Positions 25,023 to 33,657 are shown, counted from the first letter of the stretch. The stretch is DNA of 64,000 bases from Agrococcus baldri (GCA_007988785.1 BJUU01000003.1:124001-188000), one strand, 5' to 3'. The notes: generated by a model not told the origin, from the letters alone. Numbers and translations: made by a program.

Positions 25023-25913
25023 ATGGCCGCGCCGAATCCAAACCGAATGACCTGGACCGCAGTCGCCGAGCGTGCGCAGATCGAGGCGGAGTCGTGGGGC
25101 GACCGCAGCGACCCCGCGGTGCTGCTGATCGCCGGCACCTCGTGCAGCCGTGATTGGTGGCCTCCGTCGCTGTGCGAGATGCTCGCGGCGGCCGGAGCGT
25201 TCGTGATCCGCTTCGACCAGCGGGACACCGGTGCGTCCACCCACTGTCCGGTCGGCGCCCCGGACTACGGGCTCGGCGACCTTGCCGCCGACGCGACCGC
25301 GGTGCTCGACGCCGTAGACGTCGAGCGGTCGCACCTGGTCGGGATGTCGCAGGGCGGATGGGTCGCGCAGCTGGTTGCGCTGGAGCGGCCCGAGCGGGTG
25401 GCATCGCTCACCCTGATCGCTACGCGGCCGACCGGTCACGGGCCGGCGGACGCCGACCTGCCCGAGCTCAGCGACGACCTGCTCGCCGCATGGCAGGCGC
25501 AGGTCGAGCCAGACTGGGACGATCGGGAGGCGGTGGTCGACTTCCTGGTGGAGGGCGAGCGCGTGCTCGCGGGCCGGAGGTTCGATGCGGATGCGGTGCG
25601 TGCCGTGTGCGAGACCGCGATGCTCCGCGCCATCGACATCCGCGCAGCCGGCAACCATCCGATGATGCGGCCCACCCCGCGGTGGCGAGAGCGGCTGGGT
25701 GCGATCGCGGTGCCGACGACCGTGCTGCACGGCACGCTCGACCCGCTGTTCCCGATCGGCAACGGCGAGGCCCTTGCCCGGGAGATCGCGGGTGCCGAGC
25801 TCCTCGCGATGGACGGCGTCGGGCACGAGGTGCCTCGCCGGGTCTGGCCGAGCGTCGTGGACGCGGTTGCGCGGGGTCTCCGGTCGGGGGCCGCAGACCC
25901 CGGTCCACGCTGA
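25023..25913 (+). CDS. Alpha/beta hydrolase
   Basis: A 296-residue cytoplasmic hydrolase. The oxyanion region is LLIAGTSCSRDWW, the nucleophile S109 lies in GMSQGG, the acid is in HGTLDPLFP and H268 in GVGHEV. The sequence resembles proline-iminopeptidase/epoxide-hydrolase-like members (FDQRDTGAST), but the substrate is unknown. GAGGAGACC precedes the ATG. It is divergent from the VOC operon and followed after seven bases by a transporter gene. Confidence 0.88.
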   Translation: MAAPNPNRMTWTAVAERAQIEAESWGDRSDPAVLLIAGTSCSRDWWPPSLCEMLAAAGAFVIRFDQRDTGASTHCPVGAPDYGLGDLAADATAVLDAVDVERSHLVGMSQGGWVAQLVALERPERVASLTLIATRPTGHGPADADLPELSDDLLAAWQAQVEPDWDDREAVVDFLVEGERVLAGRRFDADAVRAVCETAMLRAIDIRAAGNHPMMRPTPRWRERLGAIAVPTTVLHGTLDPLFPIGNGEALAREIAGAELLAMDGVGHEVPRRVWPSVVDAVARGLRSGAADPGPR

Positions 25914-25920
25914 CGGCTCC

Positions 25921-26757
25921 GTGTTCGCCGTCGTGCTCGCCGTCGTGGCCGCCTTCGGCTACGGTCTCTCCGACCTCGCGGGCGGGAGGGCGGCGGAGCG
26001 GCTCGACGCTCGGGTGGTCGCCGGTGTGAGCCAGGCCATCGCATGCGGGATCGCGCTGCTCCTCCTGGCGTTGCCCCTCGCCCCTCGGGAACCTGCCGTC
26101 GCTGACGTCCTCCTCGCCATCGGTGCCGGCCTCGGCAGCGCGGTGGGCAACGTGTGCATCTACGCAGGCATCGCACGCCACGGGGCGACGGCCGTCGCCC
26201 CGACGTCCGGTCTCGTCGCGATCGTCCTTCCGGTCACGGTCGGCCTGGCCGCCGGCGAGAGCCTGACGGCACCGCAGGCCCTCGGGCTCGCGCTCGCGAT
26301 GCCGGCGGTCTGGATCGTCTCCGGTAACGGGATCCGGAGGCCGCGCGACCCTCGAGCGCTGCTTGCCGGCGCGGCCGCCGGTGCGGGATTCGGCACGCAG
26401 TTCGCGTGCCTCGGGCTCACCGGGGTCGACGCCGGGCTCGTGCCGCTCGCGGTCAGCCAGTCGGTGTCGGTGCTCGTCCTGGTCCTCCTCGCGCTCGGCG
26501 CGGGACGTCCATCGAGTCGTCCTGAGACCGGCCCGATCGCGGTGGCGATCCTTGCGGGTCTGCTGGCGGGGGCCGCGACGGCGAGCTTCCAGATCGCGGC
26601 GCGCACGGGCGAGCTCGCCGTCGCCGCGGTCATCACCTCCCTGTACCCGGCGGTCACCGTCGTGGCTGCGGCCGCGGTCGCACACCGCTGGTGGTCGCGC
26701 CGCGAAGGTGTCGGTCTGGCGATGAGCACGGTCGCCCTCGTGCTCATCGGACTCTGA
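25921..26757 (+). CDS. EamA/DMT superfamily transporter
   Basis: A 278-residue membrane protein with ten hydrophobic segments in two EamA halves (FGYGLSDLAGGRAAERL at the start; AATASFQIAARTGELAVAAVITSLYPAVTVV in the second half). DMT proteins export metabolites, amino acids or drugs. The GTG at 25921 lacks a strong ribosome site but lies only seven bases from the upstream stop, so translational coupling to the hydrolase is likely. Confidence 0.85.
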   Translation: MFAVVLAVVAAFGYGLSDLAGGRAAERLDARVVAGVSQAIACGIALLLLALPLAPREPAVADVLLAIGAGLGSAVGNVCIYAGIARHGATAVAPTSGLVAIVLPVTVGLAAGESLTAPQALGLALAMPAVWIVSGNGIRRPRDPRALLAGAAAGAGFGTQFACLGLTGVDAGLVPLAVSQSVSVLVLVLLALGAGRPSSRPETGPIAVAILAGLLAGAATASFQIAARTGELAVAAVITSLYPAVTVVAAAAVAHRWWSRREGVGLAMSTVALVLIGL

Positions 26758-26773
26758 GCGGCACCGGTTGCGG

Positions 26774-26788
26774 TTGACGCAGCGTCAA
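26774..26788. promoter_or_regulatory. TTGACG-CAG-CGTCAA palindrome before the rRNA methyltransferase
   Basis: A perfect 6+3+6 inverted repeat ends 17 bases before the ATG at 26806. Its left arm resembles a -35 hexamer. MerR-family activators bind palindromes lying inside the promoter spacer, which would fit inducible expression. No MerR gene is in the window. Confidence 0.45.
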
Positions 26789-26805
26789 GGTGCAGGCTCG
26801 ACGGC

Positions 26806-27629
26806 ATGACCGACGCTGCCTGGCGCCCTTGGCGGAGCGCATCGCCAGGAGGGGCGCTGATCGACAGCCTCTCCGATCCTCTCCCGCAGCGGATCTCGGA
26901 CGTGCTGCGTGCCGGCCATCGAGCGCCATCATCATCGATGATCCGGAGAGCATCGCCTTGGCGCTCCGCAGCGGCGTCCGCCTCGACACGGTCGTCATCG
27001 CGCATCGCGAGCCTCGCATCGAGGCCAGCCTCGAGGCGGAGCTGCTGCACGGTCAGGTGCCGGTCCGGCGGCTCTCCGACCGAGTCGCTGCTGCAGTGCT
27101 GGGATGCGAGAAGCGTCCACGCGTGCTCGCGGTCGGTCGTCGACCGCTTCCGTGCACCCTCGATGCGCTCGCGCGGCGCACCGGCGACATCGTCGTGCTC
27201 GATGGCGTTCGACTCGTCGGCAACATCGGCGCGATCATCCGCTCGGCGTCGGCGCGGGGTGCAGCTGGCGTCGTGCTGGTCGACCCCGGCCCGGTCGCCG
27301 TGCACGACCGCCGGGTCGTGCGAGCCAGCCGCGGCCTGGTCTTCGCGCTGCCTGTCGTCATCGCCGACCGCGACGACCTGCGGCGGTTCCTGCAGTCGTC
27401 CGACATCCCGCTCGTCAGCCTCACTGCGACGGCGGCGGTGCCGCTCGCCGGCCTTGCAGCGGTGCCGAGGCGAGTGACGCTGCTGCTCGGTGGAGAGCGG
27501 CGCGGGTCGTCGCGCGAGCTCGAAGACCTCGCAGAGCACCGATTCGCCGTGCCGATGGCGTCCGCAGTCGAGTCGCTGAACGTCTCGGTGGTCGGTGCGC
27601 TGGCGCTGTTCGTGCGAAGGGGACCGTGA
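26806..27629 (+). CDS. TsnR/TrmH-type 23S rRNA 2'-O-methyltransferase homologue, apparent frameshift
   Basis: The SPOUT core (residues from about 26925 on) strongly resembles thiostrepton-resistance methyltransferases, which modify A1067 of 23S rRNA: DIVVLDGVRLVGNIGAIIRS, HDRRVVRASRGLVFALPVV and the late ASAVESLNVSVVGALAL knot. The N-terminal part is in a different frame. ATG 26806 gives SDPLPQRISDVLRAGHR, matching the family's start, and must shift frame near 26915-26930 to reach SAIIIDDPESIALALRSGV. A GTG at 26790 opens the downstream frame but yields an unrelated N-terminus. Either a real frameshift, a programmed one, or a sequence error. Confidence 0.7.
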
Positions 27630-27669
27630 GATGCGGAGCGCGGGCATCGCGCGCCTCGCCCTCGAGCTC

Positions 27670-27713
27670 GTGACTTCCGGCACCAGCGGTGCGGACGGCT
27701 CCCTCCGTACGGT
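27670..27713 (+). promoter_or_regulatory. Shared upstream motif and -10 before the SRPBCC gene
   Basis: GTGACTTCCGGCACC begins 71 bases before the ATG at 27741, with TACGGT (27708-27713) as a possible -10. It matches the motif at 24948, and the spacing to the hexamer differs by one base. Confidence 0.45.
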
Positions 27714-27740
27714 GAGTCAACCTGGACGAGAGGGTCGATC

Positions 27741-28658
27741 ATGGTGAAGAACGTGCACGAGCGGATCGTCGCGGGCACCCCCGAAGCGGTCTGGAGCGTG
27801 CTCGCCGATCCCGGTTCGCTCTATCCCGCTTCCAGCGGCTCCTTCGAGCTGCCCGATGGCCTCTATCCGGGCGCCCCCGTCCGTCACGACGGCACGCGAT
27901 ATCGGGTCGCCGAGGTCGAACCGGGTCGTCGGCTCTGGTTCGACGTCGGCCGCTCGATGCGCGGCGGCCATGGCTTCGAACTGCGGCCGGTCGAGGGCGG
28001 GACGCTGGTGCGCCACAGCATCGACGGTCGGCTGGGCGGGCTGCTGGGCGTGCTGTGGCCGATCACGGTTCGTCGCCAGCACGACGCAGCACTGGAGGGC
28101 ATGCTCGACAATCTCGAACGCGCGATGGCGCATCCCGGATCGCTCCGGACGCTGGTGAGCGGAGCCCCGGGTGCCGTGCGGCGGGCGGTGGGGATGGCTG
28201 CCGTGCCACCAGAGCTGGCCTCGCTCGTGACTCTGCCGAACTACCACTACCTCGACGCGTTCACGCTCGAGCTCGATGGCGCGGACTCCTGGACGGCGGA
28301 GGCCTGGGCCCGCGCGATGTTCGAGGATGATCGGCCCGTGCTGGTCCGTGCCGCGACGCGGGGCCTTCTCGGCGTCATGCTGAGCAGGCCGGGTGTCCCG
28401 GGGAAGATCGGCGGATTCGCGATCTCGGCATCGGCATCGCACGCGCTGCGCGCCGACAGCCGGTCGAGGCTGAGCGCGGACCAGGTGGTCGTGGCCGTCG
28501 GTGCCGCCGGCGTGTCGCTGGTGACCGCGATGCGGCATGAGGCTCCCGTCGCCAGGGCGAGCTGGGGAGTCCTCTCCCATCTGCACCGCTCCTTCGCGCC
28601 GAGGGTGCTGCGCCATGCTGCCGGCCGACTTCGGGCCTGGGCCCGCATTACCCGCTAG
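27741..28658 (+). CDS. SRPBCC-fold protein with a second, unassigned domain
   Basis: A 305-residue protein. Residues ~1-145 look like an SRPBCC/polyketide-cyclase lipid-binding fold (VHERIVAGTPEAVWSVLADPGSLYP, VRHSIDGRLGGLLGVLW). Residues ~150-305 form a second domain (LPNYHYLDAFTLELDGA, KIGGFAISASASHALRADS) that I cannot place. GAGAGGG precedes the ATG. The upstream motif links its control to the hydrolase at 25023. No catalytic role can be assigned. Confidence 0.7.
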   Translation: MVKNVHERIVAGTPEAVWSVLADPGSLYPASSGSFELPDGLYPGAPVRHDGTRYRVAEVEPGRRLWFDVGRSMRGGHGFELRPVEGGTLVRHSIDGRLGGLLGVLWPITVRRQHDAALEGMLDNLERAMAHPGSLRTLVSGAPGAVRRAVGMAAVPPELASLVTLPNYHYLDAFTLELDGADSWTAEAWARAMFEDDRPVLVRAATRGLLGVMLSRPGVPGKIGGFAISASASHALRADSRSRLSADQVVVAVGAAGVSLVTAMRHEAPVARASWGVLSHLHRSFAPRVLRHAAGRLRAWARITR

Positions 28659-28692
28659 CGAAGCCGTGCCCGCGGGCCGGAGGGCCCCTCGC

Positions 28693-28698
28693 TAGGCT
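28693..28698 (+). promoter_or_regulatory. -10 hexamer TAGGCT of leaderless HadA-like gene
   Basis: TAGGCT is followed by six bases and the GTG at 28705, with no ribosome site. This is the same arrangement as at menF and yajQ. Confidence 0.5.
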
Positions 28699-28704
28699 GG
28701 CCGA

Positions 28705-29154
28705 GTGCCAGTGAACCCCGAGCTGCAGGGCAGGCAGTACCCGCCCACCGAGCCGTACCTCGTCGGCCGCGAGAAGGTGCGCGAGTTCGCGCGCGCGGTG
28801 CAGGCGACCCACCCCGAGCACCTCGACGTCGAGGCCGCCCGCGCCGCCGGGCACGCCGACGTCATCGCACCGCCCACCTTCCCGATCGTCATCCAGCAGC
28901 TCACCTGGAACCAGCTGCTCGACGACCCGGAGGCCGGCATCGTGCTCGAGCGCATCGTGCACGGCGATCAGCGCTTCACGGCCACGCGCCCGATCGTCGC
29001 CGGCGACGAGCTCACGGCGCAGCTGACGGTCACGCGCGTGCGCTCGCTGGGCGGCAACGACATGGTCACCTGCGAGACCGAGGTGACGGATGCCTCGGGC
29101 GCCCACGTGGTCACGGCCACGTCGTCGCTCGTGGTCGCGGGGGAGGCCGCATGA
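28705..29154 (+). CDS. MaoC-like dehydratase, HadA-type subunit
   Basis: A 149-residue hot-dog protein of the FAS1-like/MaoC_dehydrat_N group. It opens NPELQGRQYPPTEPYLVGREKVREFARAV, close to mycobacterial HadA and UPF0336 proteins. HadA pairs with HadB to dehydrate (3R)-hydroxyacyl-ACP; HadA lacks the catalytic dyad and binds the acyl chain. The stop overlaps the HadB-like start by ATGA. It lies upstream of murB and ~9 kb from secE, whereas in mycobacteria hadABC directly precede secE. Confidence 0.87.
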   Translation: MPVNPELQGRQYPPTEPYLVGREKVREFARAVQATHPEHLDVEAARAAGHADVIAPPTFPIVIQQLTWNQLLDDPEAGIVLERIVHGDQRFTATRPIVAGDELTAQLTVTRVRSLGGNDMVTCETEVTDASGAHVVTATSSLVVAGEAA

Positions 29155-29585
29155 GCGCGATCGAGCAGGACGGCGCCGACCTCACGCGGCTCGAGGTCGG
29201 CCTGGTCGTCGCCGAGCGCGAGATCCAGCTGAGCCGCGACAGCCTCGTCCGCTACGCAGGCGCCTCCGGCGACTTCAACGCCATCCACTACCGCGACGAC
29301 GTCGCCGCGGCCGTCGGGCTGCCCGGCGTGCTCGCGCACGGAATGCTCACCATGGGCGCGGCCGTGCAGCCGGTCATCGACTGGGCGGGCCCCTCGCGCG
29401 TGCTCGACTACCAGGTGCGGTTCACCCGGCCGGTGGTCGTCGACCCCGAGTCCGGCGCCGCGCTGCACGTCGTCGCCACCGTCGGCACGGTGGAGGACGG
29501 CACGGCGCGCATCGACCTGAAGGTGACGTTCGCCGAGCAGACCGTGCTCGGCAAGGCGCAGGTCGTCGTCGCCACCGACCGGTGA
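29151..29585 (+). CDS. MaoC family (3R)-hydroxyacyl-ACP dehydratase, HadB-type subunit
   Basis: A 144-residue hot-dog enzyme with the hydratase-2 catalytic block YAGASGDFNAIHYRDD, which supplies the Asp/His dyad, and the GLPGVLAHGML motif after it. It should act as a heterodimer with the preceding HadA-like subunit. The exact pathway (fatty-acid elongation or another acyl dehydration) is not decided by sequence. Coupled to its partner by the ATGA overlap. Confidence 0.9.
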   Translation: MSAIEQDGADLTRLEVGLVVAEREIQLSRDSLVRYAGASGDFNAIHYRDDVAAAVGLPGVLAHGMLTMGAAVQPVIDWAGPSRVLDYQVRFTRPVVVDPESGAALHVVATVGTVEDGTARIDLKVTFAEQTVLGKAQVVVATDR

Positions 29586-29595
29586 GCGGCGCCCG

Positions 29596-30789
29596 ATGAG
29601 CCCAGAGCCGATGAGCCCAGAGCCGATGACGCAGAGCGCACCGCGCACCCTCGCCGACGCCACCACGATGCGCGTCGGCGGCGAGGTCGCGACCTGGGTC
29701 GAGGCCGCCACCCGCGACGAGGTCGAGCGCGCCTACGCGGCGGCGCTCGACGACGACTTCACGCCCCTGCTGCTGCTCGGCGGCGGCTCCAACACGGTCG
29801 CATCCTCCGAGCCCTTCGACGGCACCGTGCTGCGGGTCGCGACCCGCGGCATCCGCACCCTTCCCGCGCCGCAGCCGCCCCACCGGCCGGCAGGCGAGGA
29901 GCCGCCCGCCGACGACTCGGTCGTGCTGCGCGTCGAGGCGGGCGAGTCGTGGGAGGCCCTGGTCGCACAGGCCGTCGCCGACGGGCTCGCCGGCCTCGAG
30001 GCGCTCAGCGGCATCCCCGGATCGGTCGGCGCGGCACCCATCCAGAACATCGGCGCCTACGGGCAGGAGCTCGCCTCGACCCTCGTCGGCATCGAGCTGC
30101 TGGAGCGCGACACGCTCGAGGTGCGGCACGTGCCGGCCGCCGAGCTGCGGCTCGGCTACCGCGACTCCGCCATCAAGCGCGGTGGGCTCACCGGCGTGGT
30201 GCTCTCGGTCGACCTGCGGCTGCGACGCTCGGCCGACGGGCGCAGCCAGCCGGTCGCCTACCAGCAGCTCGCCAGCGCGCTCGGCGTCGAGCTCGGCACC
30301 CGCGTGCCGCTCGCCGACGTTCGCGCCTCGGTGCTCGCGCTGCGGCGCTCGAAGGGCATGGTGCTCTCGGAGGACCCCGACTCGGTGAGCGCCGGCTCGT
30401 TCTTCACGAACCCGATCGTCTCGGCCCGGTTCGCGAACGAGCTGCCGCAGGATGCGCCGCGCTGGTCGGTGGCGCCGCAGCTGTCGGCGACCGTGCTGCC
30501 GCTCGATGCCGACACGCCCGCCGGCAGCGTGCCCTCGCTCGAGCGGCCGGTGCCGCAGGTGAAGCTCTCGGCCGCGTGGCTCATCGAGCAGGCCGGCGTG
30601 ACGCGCGGCTTCGCGCTGCCTGGCTCGCGCGCGGCGGTCTCGTCGAAGCACACGCTCGCGCTCACCAACCGCGGCGGCGCCACCGGCGAGCAGGTGGCAG
30701 AGCTGGCCCGCTTCGTGCAGGCGCGCGTCGAGAACCAGTTCGGGGTGCACCTGGTGCCCGAGCCGGTGCTGGTCGGCCTGCCGCTCTGA
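29596..30789 (+). CDS. murB: UDP-N-acetylenolpyruvoylglucosamine reductase
   Basis: A 397-residue FAD enzyme of peptidoglycan synthesis, reducing UDP-GlcNAc-enolpyruvate to UDP-MurNAc. Visible are the FAD-binding LLLGGGSNTVASSEPFDGTVLR region, SGIPGSVGAAPIQNIGAYGQE, GYRDSAIK and the serine-bearing SAGSFFTNPIV. The late glutamate block is QNFGVHL-type (ENQFGVHLVPEP). The first ten codons are a tandem repeat of ATGAGCCCAGAGCCG, giving two equivalent starts (29596, 29611) and a third ATG at 29626, where homology begins. The true start is uncertain. Confidence 0.93.
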   Translation: MSPEPMSPEPMTQSAPRTLADATTMRVGGEVATWVEAATRDEVERAYAAALDDDFTPLLLLGGGSNTVASSEPFDGTVLRVATRGIRTLPAPQPPHRPAGEEPPADDSVVLRVEAGESWEALVAQAVADGLAGLEALSGIPGSVGAAPIQNIGAYGQELASTLVGIELLERDTLEVRHVPAAELRLGYRDSAIKRGGLTGVVLSVDLRLRRSADGRSQPVAYQQLASALGVELGTRVPLADVRASVLALRRSKGMVLSEDPDSVSAGSFFTNPIVSARFANELPQDAPRWSVAPQLSATVLPLDADTPAGSVPSLERPVPQVKLSAAWLIEQAGVTRGFALPGSRAAVSSKHTLALTNRGGATGEQVAELARFVQARVENQFGVHLVPEPVLVGLPL

Positions 30790-30863
30790 CCGCCCCACCG
30801 CGACGACGCGAGCGACGGCGGCGGATGCGGAATGCGGCCCGTGCGGGCGGCGTTGCGCCGGGC

Positions 30864-31274
30864 ATGACGGAAGCACCGATGCAGCTGCGCCTCGTCGTCG
30901 AGGCAGAGGACTTCGAGGCGGCCCTGGCCTTCTACCGCGACGCGCTCGGCCTGCCGGAGCTCGCCGCCTTCGAGGGCGATGGCGACGCCCGGGTCGCCAT
31001 CCTCGACGCGGGGCGCGCCACCCTCGAGCTCGCCAATCCGGCGCAGAAGCGCATGATCGACCGGGTGGAGGCCGACGGCGTGCCCAGCCCGCGCATCCGC
31101 GTCGCCTTCGAGGTCACCGACAGCGAGGGTGCCACCCGCAGGCTCGAGGCCGCGGGCGCGAGCGTCGTCGCCGAGCCGGTCGAGACGCCGTGGCGCTCGC
31201 GCAACGCCCGCCTCGAGGGGCCTGCGGGCCTGACGCTGACGCTCTTCCAGGAGCTCGGGCCGCCGCACGCCTGA
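30864..31274 (+). CDS. VOC (glyoxalase-like) family protein
   Basis: A 136-residue VOC-fold protein: LRLVVEAEDFEAALAFYRDALGLPE at the start and RNARLEGPAGLTLTLFQEL at the end, with a conserved metal-site style Glu. ATG 30864 is chosen; an in-frame ATG at 30825 would add 13 atypical residues. Substrate unknown. It follows murB by 74 bases in the same direction. Confidence 0.8.
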   Translation: MTEAPMQLRLVVEAEDFEAALAFYRDALGLPELAAFEGDGDARVAILDAGRATLELANPAQKRMIDRVEADGVPSPRIRVAFEVTDSEGATRRLEAAGASVVAEPVETPWRSRNARLEGPAGLTLTLFQELGPPHA

Positions 31275-31326
31275 TTCCCTTGCCCCGCGGTGCCGCGCGT
31301 GGGAGAGTCGAGCCTTGGGGGACACC

Positions 31327-31794
31327 ATGGATGAGCACGAGACCGCACAGCCGGGGGCCGAGCACTCGACCGCGCCGATCGAGCACGAGCTCGAGGTCGC
31401 GGTCAGCCGCACGAGGGCCTGGGATGCCTACGTGCACGGCCTCGAGGAGTGGTGGCACCCCGGCTGGACCGCCTTCGGCTCCGGCATCGACCGCATCGAG
31501 GTCGAGCCGCATCCGGGCGCCCGCATCGTCGAGCACGGCCGGGACGGCTCGGATCGGGAATGGGGCGAGGTGCTGGATGCGGTGCCGGGCCACCGCTTCT
31601 CGCACACCTTCCACCTGACCCACGACGGCGACCCGACCATCGTCACCGTCGAGTTCGATGACCTGCCCCAGGGCGGCACGCGCGTGCGCTTCTCGCATGG
31701 CGGCTGGAACGAGACGAACCAGGATGCGCGCGGCACGCACGCCGACTGGCCGACGCTGCTGGAGCGCTACCGCGCGCACGCGCAGCACGTGTGA
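31327..31794 (+). CDS. SRPBCC (AHSA1-like) domain protein
   Basis: A 155-residue protein with an activator-of-Hsp90/START-like fold: AVSRTRAWDAYVHGLEEWWHPGW, WGEVLDAVPGHRFSHTFHL and GGTRVRFSHGGWNE are typical of the AHSA1 (PF08327) group. GGGGGA precedes the ATG by four bases; a TTG twelve bases upstream overlaps it and is rejected. Cytoplasmic, substrate unknown. Confidence 0.8.
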   Translation: MDEHETAQPGAEHSTAPIEHELEVAVSRTRAWDAYVHGLEEWWHPGWTAFGSGIDRIEVEPHPGARIVEHGRDGSDREWGEVLDAVPGHRFSHTFHLTHDGDPTIVTVEFDDLPQGGTRVRFSHGGWNETNQDARGTHADWPTLLERYRAHAQHV

Positions 31795-31845
31795 TCGCGG
31801 ATCGCGGAGCGCGCGCCGGAGGCCCACCCGTCGCGAGCCCCGGGC

Positions 31846-32460
31846 CTAGTCGATCAGCGATCGCTGCAGCGCCACGGCGACCGCGCTCGTGCGGTCGCGC
31901 ACGCCGAGCTTCGCGAAGATCGACTGCACGTGCGACTTCACCGTCGCCTCGCCGATGAACAGCGCCTGGCCGATCGCGGCGTTCGTCGAGCCCCGCTTCA
32001 TGTGCGCCAGCACCTCGCGCTCGCGGGCCGACAGGGCGATCGCGGGCTGCGCCTGCCGCTCGGCGAGCGCCCGAGCCACGCTCGGCGCCATCGCACGCTC
32101 GCCGCGCGCCGCCGCGCGGATGCCGGCGAAGATCTCGAGCGGCGGCGCCGCCTTCAGGAGGTAGCCGGTCGCGCCGGCCTCGGTGGCGGCGAGGATGTCG
32201 GCGTCGGTCTCGTAGGTGGTGAGGATCAGCACGCGCGTCTCGAGCGCCGCCAGGATGCGCCGGGTCGCCTCGGCACCGCCGATGCCCGGCATGCGCAGGT
32301 CGGTGAGCACGACGTCCGGCCGCTGCTCGAGCGCGAGCCGCACCAGCGCCTCGCCGTCACCCGCCTGCCCGACCACGTCGATGTCGTCCGCCTCTGCCAG
32401 CAGCGCCACGAGCCCGCCGCGCACGACCGGGTGGTCGTCGGCGACCACCACGCGGATCAC
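31846..32460 (-). CDS. Response regulator, NarL/LuxR family (ABC exporter operon)
   Basis: A 204-residue regulator with receiver D8/D9, phospho-acceptor D54 (VLTDLRMP) and K in GYLLKAA. The LuxR helix-turn-helix is LSAREREVLAHMKRGSTNAAIG. It is the last gene of a four-gene operon with an ABC-2 exporter and its kinase. The GTG start overlaps the kinase stop by GTGA. The order matches linearmycin-resistance-type loci, in which the regulator turns on the exporter. Confidence 0.93.
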   Translation of the reverse strand: MIRVVVADDHPVVRGGLVALLAEADDIDVVGQAGDGEALVRLALEQRPDVVLTDLRMPGIGGAEATRRILAALETRVLILTTYETDADILAATEAGATGYLLKAAPPLEIFAGIRAAARGERAMAPSVARALAERQAQPAIALSAREREVLAHMKRGSTNAAIGQALFIGEATVKSHVQSIFAKLGVRDRTSAVAVALQRSLID

Positions 32461-33635
32461 GTGGCGTCCCCCGCTGCGGACGCGGCGCCCGGCCCGGCCT
32501 CGTCTGCCTGCTCGCCCTCCAGCCGCGCCGTCACCGTGGTGCCAGCTGGGGAGGAGGCGATCACCAGGCTGCCGCCGGCGAGGGCCATGCGCTCGTCGAG
32601 GCCCTGCAGGCCGAGCCCGCGCGTCTGCGTCGTGCGGTCGAACCCGCGCCCGTCGTCGGCGACCTCGAGCACGGCACCGGCGGCATCTGTCGTCATCGTC
32701 ACCGAGACGCGGGTGGCCGCCGCGTGCTTGCGCACGTTGGCGAGCGACTCCTGGGCGGTGCGCAGCAGCGCGACCTGGGCATCGACGGGCAGCTCGACCG
32801 GGGCGGCGCTGACGGTGACGGCGATGCCGGTCTCGGCCTGGAAGCGGGAGCCGAGCCGCTCGAGCGCCACCGGCAGGCCGTCGTCGAGGCCGACGCCGCC
32901 GTTCGCCGCGACCAGCGCCCGCACCTCGGCGAGGGCGCTCTGGGCGAGCTGCTCGACCGATCGGCGCCCCGCGGCGTCGAGCTCGCTGCGCTGCGCGAGC
33001 AGGGCGATGGCCGTGAGGTCCTGCGCGATCGTGTCGTGCAGGTCGCGGGCGATGCGCGCCCGCTCGGCGGCGGTGGCGTGCTCGCCGCTCAAACGGGCGA
33101 CCGAGGCCTGCGCGGCCTCGAGGTCGGCGATGAGGCGATCGCGCTCCTCGGTGGCCCGGGCGAGCCCGCCGATCCACATGCCGATGAGCATGCTGAAGCC
33201 GAAGCTCAGCAGCTGCGTCGCGGCGAGCAGCCAGACCGCCGCGCCCTGCACCAGGTAGGCGGCCAGCACCGAGGCGAACAGCGCGATGTTGGCGATCACC
33301 GCGCGGCGGATGCTGCTGCCGGAGGCCAGCCAGAGGAGGGGCGCGGCGATGGCCTGCGCGGCGCCGAGCGCGCCGAAGCCGTAGGCGGCTACCGCGGCGC
33401 CGACGACGGCCATGACCTGGAACGCGATGCTCGGGCGCTCCGTGCGCAGCACCCGCCGCCCGAAGAGCACGTACGCGGCGGTGATCAGCAGCACGCCCGC
33501 GATGCCGGTCGCGATGCCGCCGGGGCTCTGCGCGAAGCAGGCGACACCGATCAGGACGGCGGTGCCGACGGCGACGACCCAATCCCACACGCGGGGATCA
33601 TCGGTCGGCGGCAGCCGCCGCGCCGCATCCGTCAT
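32457..33635 (-). CDS. Sensor histidine kinase, DesK/LnrJ-like
   Basis: A 392-residue kinase. About five or six membrane segments (residues ~15-160) have almost no external loop, followed by a HisKA_3 helix with H200 in RDLHDTIAQDL and an ATPase domain (SLANVRKHAAATR, DDGRGF, GLGLQGLDERM). The poly-segment sensor suggests detection of membrane stress or a lipophilic drug. It starts 22 bases after the permease stop and is coupled to the regulator. Confidence 0.92.
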   Translation of the reverse strand: MTDAARRLPPTDDPRVWDWVVAVGTAVLIGVACFAQSPGGIATGIAGVLLITAAYVLFGRRVLRTERPSIAFQVMAVVGAAVAAYGFGALGAAQAIAAPLLWLASGSSIRRAVIANIALFASVLAAYLVQGAAVWLLAATQLLSFGFSMLIGMWIGGLARATEERDRLIADLEAAQASVARLSGEHATAAERARIARDLHDTIAQDLTAIALLAQRSELDAAGRRSVEQLAQSALAEVRALVAANGGVGLDDGLPVALERLGSRFQAETGIAVTVSAAPVELPVDAQVALLRTAQESLANVRKHAAATRVSVTMTTDAAGAVLEVADDGRGFDRTTQTRGLGLQGLDERMALAGGSLVIASSPAGTTVTARLEGEQADEAGPGAASAAGDAT

Positions 33636-33657
33636 CGTCGCCCTCCCGGTGCGGGCG

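Noticed and set aside
22061-28658. tRNA-associated genomic island after tRNA-Met
   Set aside because: The gene content is accessory-like, but there is no integrase and no repeat of the tRNA 3' end at the far side.
25023-28658. Thiopeptide biosynthetic cluster around the TsnR-like gene
   Set aside because: No precursor peptide, cyclodehydratase or lantibiotic-type dehydratase genes; only a resistance-type gene and generic enzymes.
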